DNA of 64,000 bases from Bacteroidaceae bacterium (GTDB taxonomy: Bacteria > Bacteroidota > Bacteroidia > Bacteroidales > Bacteroidaceae), in assembly GCA_017552435.1 (NCBI GenBank), contig JAFZPZ010000075.1:1-64000 (forward strand), given 5' to 3'. Below, piece by piece: positions 44,701 through 52,432 of this stretch. The notes below the pieces were generated by a model, which was not told where the DNA came from, ran no database searches, and worked only from the letters and a program-made list of their open reading frames with translations. Each line of letters starts with the position of its first letter. Positions within the stretch are counted from its first letter, which is position 1. A program made the translations under genes and the position numbers.

Positions 44701-47700
44701 TTGTGGTGATGGAGTAATTGAGATTGTCTTCGTTCTTGCGTTGTTCCACGCTCTGTTCGATGCCGCCAAAGCCAGCGGTGATGATCTTGGCCGAAGCATT
44801 GACCGAACCTAGGTCGGAGAGCTGAACCTGCAGGTTGCCTTGTGCTGCCCAACCGCCGCTGTTGCTGAATTCCTGCAGTCGGAGCTCGTTGGCCCAAACT
44901 TCCACGCTCTTTGTCTTACCGCTGTTATTGCGTATGCCTATCATGATGGTCTTTACCTCGCCCAACGTGGGATTACCCATGATGGAAATGCGGTTGTTGG
45001 GGTGGTTGTCATCGTAGGTCGAGAAGAGGCGGTTCATTGCGGCAACACCGATGCTTGCTTGGGAATTGCGTTGCTTCTTGAGCGACGTGAAGATGTCGAA
45101 GTTGATGTCGATCATGTTCTCCGAGGGCCATACAGCCAGACAGCCGTTTGCGCTGTATGTGTCGTAGTATCCTTCCGGCGTGAGTTTCAAGGGCACCTCG
45201 TACTCGTAGTAATTGCTCTTGTAGTCCGATCCAAGTCGGATGAAGACGCTGCATTCACCGTCGGTGGTCGATGTGATGTTCTCGGCGAGGGCATTGGCGT
45301 GGACGTACATCTGCAGGTGCTTGTACTGTCGCATGTCATAGTTGCAGTTCTTATAGACGGCCTTTGATTCGTTCCCGGAGAGGTTGCGAGCCACCATGCA
45401 CATGGCCTGTTCGTTGGCTTCCACAAGTTGAGCCTGCGACGGGTCTGTGATACGGGTGATTCCAGGAGGCAGGACGTAGTTGACGGGTTTCTTGTCGTTG
45501 TTTTCCTCGATGCAGACGGTGCTTACTTCCAGCGTTCCGCTCTCGCCAGTATGTGCTTCGCCCGAGTAAAGGGGCTGCTGGTAGGTGCGCCAGTTGCCTT
45601 GTACCAGGTCGAGTGTGGCAAGTCGTAGGACGGTCTCTTCGCGGAAGCCAGTCATGAAGATACGCATGAAGCGGATACTCGTAAAGTCACGGATATTGCC
45701 TTCCTTGCTCTCATATTCTTCCAGGGGGATGCGGAAGAGATACCAAGTACACTCTTCGGTGTTTCCGTTGCGCAGTTTGACGCTTGCCGTTCGCATATCG
45801 GCGATGTGGTTGCGGCCGACAACCATGTCCTCCGGACGGATGCTGACGTGATACTGGTAGTATTTCTCGTATTCGTTCAGGGTGTAGTCCTGATTGATGT
45901 CCTCGACGTCTGGTGTTACCTTCCAGGCGGTCTCGTAGGCTTCCGGTCTGGTGTCGGAGTCGGCGCTGTTGCCCTGAGGCATGTTGATGCGCTTGTAGCG
46001 GTTCAGAATCGACATCTGAAGATTGTCGAAGTCTGTGCCCCGATAGTAGTGGTAGTTGTCGTTGGCAGGGTCGTTGTAAATGCTGTCGAAAACGGTTTGC
46101 GAAACCTTTCCCTGCATCTGCTGTATGTAGTTGGCATAAAGCCCGAAGTTACGTTCTTCTTCGTCATTGAGGCCGTTCAGGCCGACGTCTTGTTTTGCGC
46201 GCGCGCCTCCTTCGTTATTGAAGGCGTAGGTCACGCTGCTACTGTTAGGAATGCGGCCCCAGTATCCCTCGGTGTAGTATTGTGGGTTGCCGTCCACAGG
46301 CATTCCGCTTTCGAAGAATTTCTTGCCGTCCTTGAGGATATCTTCCGACACTTCACCCAGATTGAAGTAGAGGTCGCCGCCGTGATCGCCTGGCTGGTTA
46401 TGCTTGTAGATGAATGGGTCCATCATCCAGAACTCGATATACTCGATGTTCTGTGCTTCGAAGTCCGTGTTGTCGAGTTTGCGCATCATGCCGCCCCACG
46501 ATTCTTCGGGGTGCAGGAGGTGACCGTTTTGGTCAACGTCTGTCGTGAGGTTGTAGGGACCTCGTTCCTGCGGATAGAAGGCGAGGTTCAGTACATTAAG
46601 TCCGCTCGTGCTTGTGTAGGTGTTCAGAGACTTTTGCGGGTAGAGCTCGCGTTCATATACTTCACGTACGTAGTGGCTGGAGAGTTGTTCTAGGTCGCTT
46701 TTGATGTGTGAAGGCGTAAGGGTACTGCTGCGGCGTGTAAAGATGGGGTCAACATAGTACCACGCCAGCAACGAGCGGTTGTATCCGTATGTGGCATCTG
46801 CTGTCAATTTGCTTTCGGCAAACATGCTCGGCGTGCTGGAGATGCTCCAGTAGGTGGGCTGTGTCAGGCTGCTCTTGATGCTGCTGCTCTCGAAATCGTC
46901 CAGATAGGAGGCATCTCCCTGAACGCTATGATTCTGTCCTGCAACCAGTTGTGCAAACTCGCCGTTAAAGGAGATAAAGCTGGGCTGTGTGCATTGGATG
47001 AGGGGTAATTTGTCAATGATGTTGGTGAGCCATTGACTTTCCTTTTTCCAGCTGATATGGAGGCCCCACAGCGTGTTCTTCAGCGGTTCGTTGCCCATGC
47101 TGACCTTTGTGGTGAGCGGTTGTTCGCTCAGGTACATGAGTGTTCCGCCGATGGTGAAGTTCTTGTTGATTTCGTAATCCACATTAAAACCGAGCATCGT
47201 CTTGCGTTGCATGCCGTAGGTATCGTTGCTTTCTACGGAGGCGCTGATGTTGGTGCCGGCATCCAGTAGGCTCTGGTTGATGATGGTCACGCGCCCCATG
47301 TTGTAGTCTACGGTGTAATCGGTGTTTTCTGTGAGCGTTGTTCCGCCGGCGGTGACGATGACGGAGCCTCTTGCTACGTTTGTGACACCCAGGTCGATTT
47401 CGCCGGCATTGGTACCCTTGTAGCGTCCCGTCAGCATGAATTTGTCGTGCTCTGCAATCTGTTTTGCGACCGTCTTGGTGCTGTCGTAGAGTTCACGGAA
47501 GCAGTATTTGTCGGCCAGAACGGGGTCGCCAATCCATTTCGCCAGGTGTTCGCCGAAGGGTTCGACTACGGGGAAGATGATGCGTCCTTTGCTGATGGTG
47601 TATCCTTCCACGAAGTCAAACTGACCGTTCGGGTGCTCATTATTCTTTGCATCCAGGCGGTCCAGGTTCATGGCTCTCAGGAGTATGGTGTTCTTGAGGC

Positions 47701-49537
47701 TCTCTTCGGGCAGGTAGCTCAGGTAAACGCCTGTCGAGTCGCTTTGGTACTTGATGTCGAGGCGGAATTTGTCGCTCATCACTCTCTGCGTGCCCAGATA
47801 ATAGACATTCTTCATCATCAGGCGCCATGTTGGCAGAATCGGACTGCCGGAAGTGCCCTTCAACAGTTTGACGAAGAGTGCTTTCGAGTTGTCTGTGAGG
47901 TCGCTGGCGAATTCACCCACCTGATAGGTCGTTCCCATGTAGGTGTATTCGTAGGCAACGGCCAGGACATCATCGACTTGCAGGGTGCTGGAGAGGCTGA
48001 CATAACCTAGGGCGTTGTTGACGGTATATTCGCTGGTGGCGAGCTTTCGTGCAGACTGCAGTTTCTCATAGTCAATGCTACCGTGGAATTCATCTCCGCC
48101 TCCGATACCGTCCAGGACGGTTGTGGCCTGTGAGATGTCACGCGCATCGGGATAACTGTTGACGAGGGTCTCGTACTCGTCGTTCGAGCGGTTGCTGGGC
48201 ACGTTGATGCCATTGTTTATCCATAGGCCATTGTAGATGTAGGTCGGTTCGCCCAGGTCGGCCAAAGCGATGAGGTTGCGGTTGTTGTCGGTCTTGCCGC
48301 TCTTGTTGGTGACCCAGATCTCGACGCGCTTGATGTTGATACCGCTGGAGATTGTAGGTAGCGTCTCCATGTTCTTGTCGTACTTCTCGCGGAAGAAGTG
48401 CGAGAGGAAGAAGTGCCGGTTCTCTTCGTAGTTCGTTGCGCTGAATTCGTAGTTGGTGGTTTGCGCGCCGCCTTTGCTGTTGACGCTGCTGGTGGCACTC
48501 TTCTTCTGGCTGACAACCGACTGGATCTTCAGCTTTCCGAACTGCACGTCTGTACGCAAGCCGAAAAGGCTGCTGACGCCTGGCACGAGGCTGATGTTAC
48601 TGGGGAAGGAGACATTGCCGGCCTCGATGAGCTTGACGATTTCGTCCTCTTTACCGTCGTATTTGAGCTTGAGGTTCTGTTGGTCGTAGTTGAAGGTGGC
48701 CTGGGTGTTATAGTTCAGGTTCAGGTTGATCTTGTCGCCCACTTTACCGTTCAGGCTGAGGTTGATTTTTTCGTCGAAGTCGAATCCGACGGTCTTGCGG
48801 CGCGAAGCGGCCAGGGCAGGGTTGTTTACCTTTTTTGAGTTGATGCCTATTTTGAGTTCGGCACTGCCCTGTGTCTTGATTTGTACACCGCCAGGACCGA
48901 AAATCTTCTCTGCCGGTCCCAGGTCGAAGTGCATGTCGGTAAAGTCGAACTTGTTCTTTCCCGATGTCTCGAAGGCCTCCTCGTTCTTTTGCTTCCAGTA
49001 CTGTTGCATACTGTTTTGCAACGACCATTTCTGGTATTCCTCGGGTGTCATCAGTACCGGAGCATTCAGGAAGCTGGTTGCTGTACCCAGGGTGTAGCCG
49101 GACCTGCCCGGCAGAAGGCTGCCGGAGGTGGCTCCTGCTGCGCCAGTCGAAGAGGCTTGTCCCGTTGTGCTTTGGTTCCGGGTGCCGGTATTTCTGTTGG
49201 TGCTTGCGCTCTTGCTGGCACCTTGACCTTTTCCGGTGGTTTCACCGGAATTGGAAAACGAAGTGCCGATTGTGTAGGTGTTGTCCTTCTCGTCGTAGAT
49301 GACTTCGGTCTTCAGGTTGTCCGGGTCATTCAGGTCGGCTGTCTTCTTGCGAACGGACTTCTCGTCCGGAGTACCGGTCTTGCGAACCGAGTAGCGAGGC
49401 TTACCGTTAGTGACAGTATCAGCCGGAGCAACAGACTCATTTGCCATTGATCGTTGACCATTGACCATTCCCATTGCTCCCAGCATATTGATGGCCAGCA
49501 GAATCGCTAGAACTAATATGACTTTTCGCGCGCTCAT
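41702..49537 (-). CDS. sprA: T9SS outer-membrane translocon SprA (Sov)
   Basis: 2611 residues. Length and sequence (PGRSGYTLGTATSFLNAPVLMTPEEYQKWSLQ, FDLGPAEKIFGPGGVQIKTQGSAELKIG, GKVGDKINLNLNYNTQATFNYDQQNLKLKYDGKEDEIVKLIEAGNVSFP, and repeated barrel strands to the C-terminus DFGMTMKFSLTR) identify SprA/Sov, the 36-strand barrel that carries type IX cargo across the outer membrane. Residues ~1830-1900 are a Lys/Glu-rich insert (KRTEKENENKAKKAAKEKEK). Heptamer repeats (TGGTCAA) code for GMVNGQRSMANES right after the signal peptide. It is divergent from ruvA, a neighbour pair I recall from other Bacteroidetes. Confidence 0.97.
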   Translation of the reverse strand: MSARKVILVLAILLAINMLGAMGMVNGQRSMANESVAPADTVTNGKPRYSVRKTGTPDEKSVRKKTADLNDPDNLKTEVIYDEKDNTYTIGTSFSNSGETTGKGQGASKSASTNRNTGTRNQSTTGQASSTGAAGATSGSLLPGRSGYTLGTATSFLNAPVLMTPEEYQKWSLQNSMQQYWKQKNEEAFETSGKNKFDFTDMHFDLGPAEKIFGPGGVQIKTQGSAELKIGINSKKVNNPALAASRRKTVGFDFDEKINLSLNGKVGDKINLNLNYNTQATFNYDQQNLKLKYDGKEDEIVKLIEAGNVSFPSNISLVPGVSSLFGLRTDVQFGKLKIQSVVSQKKSATSSVNSKGGAQTTNYEFSATNYEENRHFFLSHFFREKYDKNMETLPTISSGINIKRVEIWVTNKSGKTDNNRNLIALADLGEPTYIYNGLWINNGINVPSNRSNDEYETLVNSYPDARDISQATTVLDGIGGGDEFHGSIDYEKLQSARKLATSEYTVNNALGYVSLSSTLQVDDVLAVAYEYTYMGTTYQVGEFASDLTDNSKALFVKLLKGTSGSPILPTWRLMMKNVYYLGTQRVMSDKFRLDIKYQSDSTGVYLSYLPEESLKNTILLRAMNLDRLDAKNNEHPNGQFDFVEGYTISKGRIIFPVVEPFGEHLAKWIGDPVLADKYCFRELYDSTKTVAKQIAEHDKFMLTGRYKGTNAGEIDLGVTNVARGSVIVTAGGTTLTENTDYTVDYNMGRVTIINQSLLDAGTNISASVESNDTYGMQRKTMLGFNVDYEINKNFTIGGTLMYLSEQPLTTKVSMGNEPLKNTLWGLHISWKKESQWLTNIIDKLPLIQCTQPSFISFNGEFAQLVAGQNHSVQGDASYLDDFESSSIKSSLTQPTYWSISSTPSMFAESKLTADATYGYNRSLLAWYYVDPIFTRRSSTLTPSHIKSDLEQLSSHYVREVYERELYPQKSLNTYTSTSGLNVLNLAFYPQERGPYNLTTDVDQNGHLLHPEESWGGMMRKLDNTDFEAQNIEYIEFWMMDPFIYKHNQPGDHGGDLYFNLGEVSEDILKDGKKFFESGMPVDGNPQYYTEGYWGRIPNSSSVTYAFNNEGGARAKQDVGLNGLNDEEERNFGLYANYIQQMQGKVSQTVFDSIYNDPANDNYHYYRGTDFDNLQMSILNRYKRINMPQGNSADSDTRPEAYETAWKVTPDVEDINQDYTLNEYEKYYQYHVSIRPEDMVVGRNHIADMRTASVKLRNGNTEECTWYLFRIPLEEYESKEGNIRDFTSIRFMRIFMTGFREETVLRLATLDLVQGNWRTYQQPLYSGEAHTGESGTLEVSTVCIEENNDKKPVNYVLPPGITRITDPSQAQLVEANEQAMCMVARNLSGNESKAVYKNCNYDMRQYKHLQMYVHANALAENITSTTDGECSVFIRLGSDYKSNYYEYEVPLKLTPEGYYDTYSANGCLAVWPSENMIDINFDIFTSLKKQRNSQASIGVAAMNRLFSTYDDNHPNNRISIMGNPTLGEVKTIMIGIRNNSGKTKSVEVWANELRLQEFSNSGGWAAQGNLQVQLSDLGSVNASAKIITAGFGGIEQSVEQRKNEDNLNYSITTNFDLGRLLPEKAKLTFPMYYSYSKEKISPKYNPFDTDMLLDDAFDALADDHQRDSLRSLTTHTETSKNLSFSGVRLNISTPKHPMPYDPANFTFGYSRSTQSTEGETTVYEHELNWKANINYSWSPNWKAWEPFKNLKGKSKWLDIIKAQNLAFAPQSITFSTDMNRNYYELQERDLENPDDLSSLPATFSQNWTWNRNFSLKWDIFKALHFSFQSGTRAEIEEPYTQINKDLYPDHYQAWKDSVKHSLLHFGRPLDYSQNVQISYKIPLEKIPALDWTSSDISYTSNYTWKRGAERVGRPSLGNTIGTQRNINVNGKLDLEKLYNHSPFLREANKRFSAANARAGANQKRTEKENENKAKKAAKEKEKDNRKKAEQESMETGEPVDSILAKGKGQNLPGKQSNAAGISTKKKPENKGFVQEITLYPDSDLVIAHGQKSKRIRVTARDSSGFAYNIKFKKVDENNIRIVKTPVDTTNVRLNVVALPKLSEQNWYGLAQTAARFLMMVRNVSISYRNTYNLSVPGFLPEIGDMLGQKRMNGMFTPGVDFAFGFVGDSYLDHAKERGWLIGSDSVATPATIAQTEDVQVKMTLEPFSDFKIDLNMSRTDNRNKSIQYMYGTPPTHSGSFNMTTISIGSAFASPGSASDGYYNKTFQKFREYLDVYQQRVESRYQGVQYPAGTGINGTFNPENGTVNKYSADVMVPAFLAAYTGGGTSGSLDIFPSLLKMLPNWSINYKGLSTLPWVRDHFKSVNLTHAYKSIYAVGSYNSYSSWVECMGTGGLGFIQNTTSGSYSPNSLYDVSTVSINESFSPLIGLNATLNNNMTFKLEYKTTRVLNLSMTSAQLTETGSKDFVIGWGYKINDFNLSSLLRSKKASEQVAKNTKAKGKTPNSNERENSNAATQSGRSGSKQKIAHDLNLRFDFSIRNQSAIKRDLQTNLCEATSGNMAIKTSAQVDYTMSRMVTLSLFYDRQRSEPLLSSSSYPTITQDFGMTMKFSLTR
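49441..49473. repeat. heptamer units in frame at the SprA N-terminus
   Basis: Minus strand: TGGTCAA TGGTCAA CGATCAA TGGCAAA, coding GMVNGQRSMANES after the signal peptide. The same TGGTCAA unit occurs in ruvA. Confidence 0.8.
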
Positions 49538-49620
49538 GTCTTAATATTAACGTATGCGCCACATAATTTATTGTATTAATAGCAGTATTTCTGCATGTTT
49601 TTGTCGATTTTGCCAAATCT

Positions 49621-49651
49621 TTAACCATTAACCATTAACCATTAACCATTA
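49621..49651. repeat. heptamer array, TTAACCA x 4
   Basis: Four exact TTAACCA units between sprA and the ruvA promoter. Confidence 0.9.
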
Positions 49652-49656
49652 TTTCG

Positions 49657-49664
49657 TACCTTTG
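49657..49664 (+). promoter_or_regulatory. -7 box of ruvA
   Basis: TACCTTTG, 51 bases before the ruvA start, between two heptamer arrays. Confidence 0.6.
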
Positions 49665-49674
49665 CAAAAATATT

Positions 49675-49710
49675 TCTTAACTCTTAATTCTTAATTTTAA
49701 TTCTTAATTC
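49675..49710. repeat. heptamer array in the ruvA leader
   Basis: TTAACTC TTAATTC TTAATTT TAATTC TTAATTC, ending 5 bases before the ruvA ATG. Confidence 0.8.
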
Positions 49711-49715
49711 AATAC

Positions 49716-50318
49716 ATGATTGAATATCTCAAAGGAACTCTTGCCGACCTCACGCCCACTCTTGCTGTTGTCGAGTGTCATGGGGTAGGGTATGGCGTAA
49801 ATATCTCCCTGAATACTTTTTCTGCCATCCAGGGCAAACAGGAGGTGAAACTGTGGATTAGCGAGTCGATTCGTGAGGATGCCTACCAGCTCTGGGGCTT
49901 CAGCACTCGGGCCGAGCGCGAGCTTTTCGTGCTCCTTACGAGTGTGAGCGGCATCGGCGCAAGTACCAGCCGCGTGATTCTCTCATCTATGACTGTTTCT
50001 GAACTGGCGGGCGTTATCAGCGAGGGAAACGACAAGATGCTCAAGTCGGTAAAAGGTATAGGTCCGAAAGCCGCACAGCGCATTATTGTTGACCTCCGCG
50101 ACAAGATTGGCTCTCTTGGCATCCAGGCAGCATCGCCTTCAATGGTCAATGGTCAATGTTCAATGATTAATAAGGAAGTGATGGACGAAGCTGTCGCAGC
50201 TCTCACGATGCTTGGATTCAGCCCTGCTCCTGTCCACAAAGCCGTTCAGCATATACTTACCGAAGAGCCCGATGCACCCGTCGAGCGCGTCATCAAACTG
50301 GGCTTGAAAATGCTGTAA
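49716..50318 (+). CDS. ruvA: Holliday junction branch-migration protein RuvA
   Basis: 200 residues: OB-fold N-terminus ([32 protein letters not shown]), double HhH motifs ([15 protein letters not shown] and [19 protein letters not shown]), and the RuvB-contacting C-terminal domain ([24 protein letters not shown]). It binds four-way junctions with RuvB. The flexible linker between domains II and III ([15 protein letters not shown]) is encoded by a TGGTCAA heptamer array. Confidence 0.97.
   Translation: MIEYLKGTLADLTPTLAVVECHGVGYGVNISLNTFSAIQGKQEVKLWISESIREDAYQLWGFSTRAERELFVLLTSVSGIGASTSRVILSSMTVSELAGVISEGNDKMLKSVKGIGPKAAQRIIVDLRDKIGSLGIQAASPSMVNGQCSMINKEVMDEAVAALTMLGFSPAPVHKAVQHILTEEPDAPVERVIKLGLKML
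50143..50170. repeat. heptamer array in frame in ruvA
   Basis: TGGTCAA TGGTCAA TGTTCAA TGATTAA; encodes part of the domain II-III linker. Confidence 0.85.
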
Positions 50319-50345
50319 GGACCCTCCAACGCCCTTTAGGGGGAG
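50319..50345. repeat. palindromic element between ruvA and cysQ
   Basis: GGACCCTCCAACGCCCTTTAGGGGGA type, starting at the ruvA stop. Confidence 0.7.
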
Positions 50346-50353
50346 TTTTCTGA

Positions 50354-50388
50354 TTTTTCAATTTTCAATTCTCAATGTTCAATGTTCA
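50354..50388. repeat. heptamer array at the cysQ start
   Basis: TTTTTCA ATTTTCA ATTCTCA ATGTTCA ATGTTCA. The last unit gives the cysQ start codon (50382). Confidence 0.85.
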
Positions 50389-51191
50389 ATCTCCTAAATC
50401 TTGCCGTCGCTGCTGCTCTTGAAGCCGGAGCCGAGATTATGCGCATTTATCTCGACCCCAAGCAGGATTTTGGAATAGAGAAAAAAGCTGACAATAGTCC
50501 TCTGACGCTTGCCGACAAGGCTGCACATAACTGCATCGTTCGTCACCTCGCTCCGACCAATATTCCCATCCTGAGCGAGGAGGGTGCTCATCTGCCCTAC
50601 GAAGAGCGGCGGAAGTGGCATCGGCTTTGGGTGGTTGACCCGCTCGACGGCACCAAAGAGTTTATCAAGAAGAATGGCGAGTTTACCGTCAATATTGCCC
50701 TTGTGGAAGACGGTTCGCCCATCCTAGGCGTCATCTATGTCCCTGCAACCGAAGTCCTTTATACCGCCATCGTAGGAGAAGGAGCCTGGAAAGCCCCCTT
50801 CCCGCTCCCCCCCTTGGGGAGTGATTCAAAGAGTGAGTGCCGTGAAGAGAATATAATGGCACTCCCCAAAAGGGGGAGCGGGGAGGGGGCTTTTACTGTT
50901 GTTGCCAGCCGTTCCCATATGAATCCCGAGACTGAAGAATTTGTTGAAAATCTACGAAAAATCCACGACAATGTCGAACTCATCAGCAGCGGTAGCAGCC
51001 TGAAGATCTGTCTCGTTGCAGAAGGTACCGCCGATGTCTATCCACGTTTTGCTCCCACGATGGAGTGGGATACCGCAGCCGGTGATGCCATTGCCCGCGC
51101 AGCCGGCCGGAAAGTCACCGATGCCCAAACAGGACAACCCCTTACCTACAACAAACCCGACCTCCACAACCCCTGGTTCATCGTAAGTTGA
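50382..51191 (+). CDS. cysQ: 3'(2'),5'-bisphosphate nucleotidase CysQ
   Basis: 269 residues, inositol monophosphatase-like fold. Metal site: LSEEGAH (Glu66/67), VVDPLDGTKEF (Asp86, Asp89), and a C-terminal EWDTAAGDAIARAAG (Asp). It removes the 3'-phosphate of PAP in sulfate assimilation. Residues ~139-170 (APFPLPPLGS...LPKRGSGEGA) are an in-frame insert between two conserved strands (GEGAWK and FTVVASRSHMN), made by a 98-base inverted repeat. Active site residues are not touched. Confidence 0.95.
   Translation: MFNLLNLAVAAALEAGAEIMRIYLDPKQDFGIEKKADNSPLTLADKAAHNCIVRHLAPTNIPILSEEGAHLPYEERRKWHRLWVVDPLDGTKEFIKKNGEFTVNIALVEDGSPILGVIYVPATEVLYTAIVGEGAWKAPFPLPPLGSDSKSECREENIMALPKRGSGEGAFTVVASRSHMNPETEEFVENLRKIHDNVELISSGSSLKICLVAEGTADVYPRFAPTMEWDTAAGDAIARAAGRKVTDAQTGQPLTYNKPDLHNPWFIVS
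50793..50890. repeat. 98-base inverted repeat inside cysQ
   Basis: Imperfect ~31-base arms (50793-50823, starting GCCCCCTTCCCGCTCCCC, and 50860-50890, ending GGGGGAGCGGGGAGGGGGC) around a 36-base middle. It adds about 32 residues without a stop. Confidence 0.85.
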
Positions 51192-51204
51192 ACCAGTTTA
51201 TATT

Positions 51205-51230
51205 TGTTTTTGGGCGGTTACGGGTTACGG
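51205..51230. repeat. 26-base dispersed repeat, copy 2
   Basis: Exact inverted match of 1394-1419, directly before the terminator-like hairpin. Confidence 0.8.
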
Positions 51231-51237
51231 TTACGCA

Positions 51238-51275
51238 AAGGCGGCAACCATTCAGTATTGAGTGAATGCCGCCTT
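51238..51275 (+). terminator. terminator-like hairpin after cysQ
   Basis: AAGGCGGC...ATTCA and TGAAT...GCCGCCTT form a long stem around ~8 bases; the trailing T-run is weak. Confidence 0.6.
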
Positions 51276-51289
51276 CATTATCAAGTTTT

Positions 51290-51311
51290 CCCCTTAAAGG
51301 GCGACTAGGGT
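51290..51311. repeat. palindromic C/G element, degenerate
   Basis: CCCCTTAAAGGGCGACTAGG type in the gap after cysQ. Confidence 0.65.
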
Positions 51312-51357
51312 TTGGAATGATGAAATGAAATATAATATAATATAATCTGATTTCGCT

Positions 51358-51552
51358 TTACCAGTCATCACCCCATATATTATTCTCCTTTACAAGGGCA
51401 TCATAGTCTGTGCTTGCCTTTTCCGATGTTGTATATACATCTGGAGCACCATCACTATTGGCAAGCATTCGGGCAGGTGCCAAACAGAGAATAAACATGC
51501 TCGGCGCTTCATAGGGCCGTTTCTGAATGGTTTTCATAATGTCTTGTTTCAT
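51358..51552 (-). CDS. 64-residue peptide of unknown function
   Basis: MKQDIMKTIQKRPYEAPSMF then a hydrophobic stretch (ILCLAPARMLA), an acidic Ser/Asp-rich half and the end NIWGDDW. I recall many Prevotella/Bacteroides genes for ~60-residue proteins with this plan: basic start, Y-(K/E)-(A/K)-P motif, hydrophobic core, and an acidic tail ending in Trp, often beside secreted proteins. I know of no assigned function; a RiPP-like precursor or small surface protein are possibilities. It lies 18 bases after the dockerin-protein gene, in the same direction. Confidence 0.65.
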   Translation of the reverse strand: MKQDIMKTIQKRPYEAPSMFILCLAPARMLANSDGAPDVYTTSEKASTDYDALVKENNIWGDDW

Positions 51553-51570
51553 ATATTTTCCTATTTTATT

Positions 51571-52401
51571 TCAATTTGCATTTAGATACAGGTTGATGAT
51601 AGCCACAGCGTCTGTGATGTCTATGACACCATCCTTGTTCACATCCGCCAAACTCACGTTGATACCACTTGTATCATTCGTCAGATAGGCATTGATAACC
51701 GCTACGGCATCCGTCACATCCACACTTCCGTCTTCGTTGGCATCGCCTGTTGGGTGAGTCTGGGGATTGGCACCATCGGGTGATGATGGGTCATCTGGGT
51801 CTGCCGGGTCATAGACAAAGCGGGTTGTAAGAGTGGTGTTCTCGTTTGGCATCAAGTAGCTAAATGATATGACATCACTTACCTTCGTTTCGCCGTTATA
51901 CCAACCTCTGAATACATAACCCTGACTGGCATAAGCATTCAGGCTGACGTAGGTGTCATAATCTACCTTAGCACCGCTCGTACGATTGAAGGAGCAGGCT
52001 CCCTCTGGTGAACTGACGAGGTACAAGCGATGCTGGTTGATGATCACGGGGTCAGCAGGGTCTTCGGGCGTGTAGGTATAGTACGCCACGAACGCCACAT
52101 TCTCACTATCAATCGTATAGGTGAAGGTGGCGGGCTGATCGATACGCACGCCATTCTTCGTCCAGTAACTGAAGGTGTAGTCTGTCGATTTCGCCGAACT
52201 GCTGATGGTCACATTCGTACCAGTCACATACTGTCCTGTGCCACTGACATTACAAGCTGTGCTGTTTGCCGCCGTCACCGTCACCTTGTATTTCAGCCAC
52301 GGTTCGGGCGGATCAACCCCAGGATCCACAAGCGACTGTGCCTGTATACTGCCCACAACGAGCAGCAGCAGACCACAGAGCATATATTGTAAGCTTTTCA
52401 T
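51571..52401 (-). CDS. secreted protein with InlB-type repeats and a dockerin-like domain
   Basis: 276 residues. Signal peptide (MKSLQYMLCGLLLLVVGSIQAQ); two bacterial repeat (InlB B/Flg_new-like) modules (YTFSYWTKNGVRIDQPATFTY... and GYVFRGWYNGETKVSDVISFSY...); a C-terminal dockerin-like pair with both calcium loops (DANEDGSVDVTDAVAVINAYL and DVNKDGVIDITDAVAIINLYL). No T9SS domain at the end. It precedes the small peptide gene and follows the LRR gene (31 bases), so the three may be one operon. Dockerins bind cohesins; a cohesin-like protein is encoded nearby. Confidence 0.82.
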   Translation of the reverse strand: MKSLQYMLCGLLLLVVGSIQAQSLVDPGVDPPEPWLKYKVTVTAANSTACNVSGTGQYVTGTNVTISSSAKSTDYTFSYWTKNGVRIDQPATFTYTIDSENVAFVAYYTYTPEDPADPVIINQHRLYLVSSPEGACSFNRTSGAKVDYDTYVSLNAYASQGYVFRGWYNGETKVSDVISFSYLMPNENTTLTTRFVYDPADPDDPSSPDGANPQTHPTGDANEDGSVDVTDAVAVINAYLTNDTSGINVSLADVNKDGVIDITDAVAIINLYLNAN

Positions 52402-52432
52402 AAGCTAAATTCCTTAAACGTTAAACGCTTAT

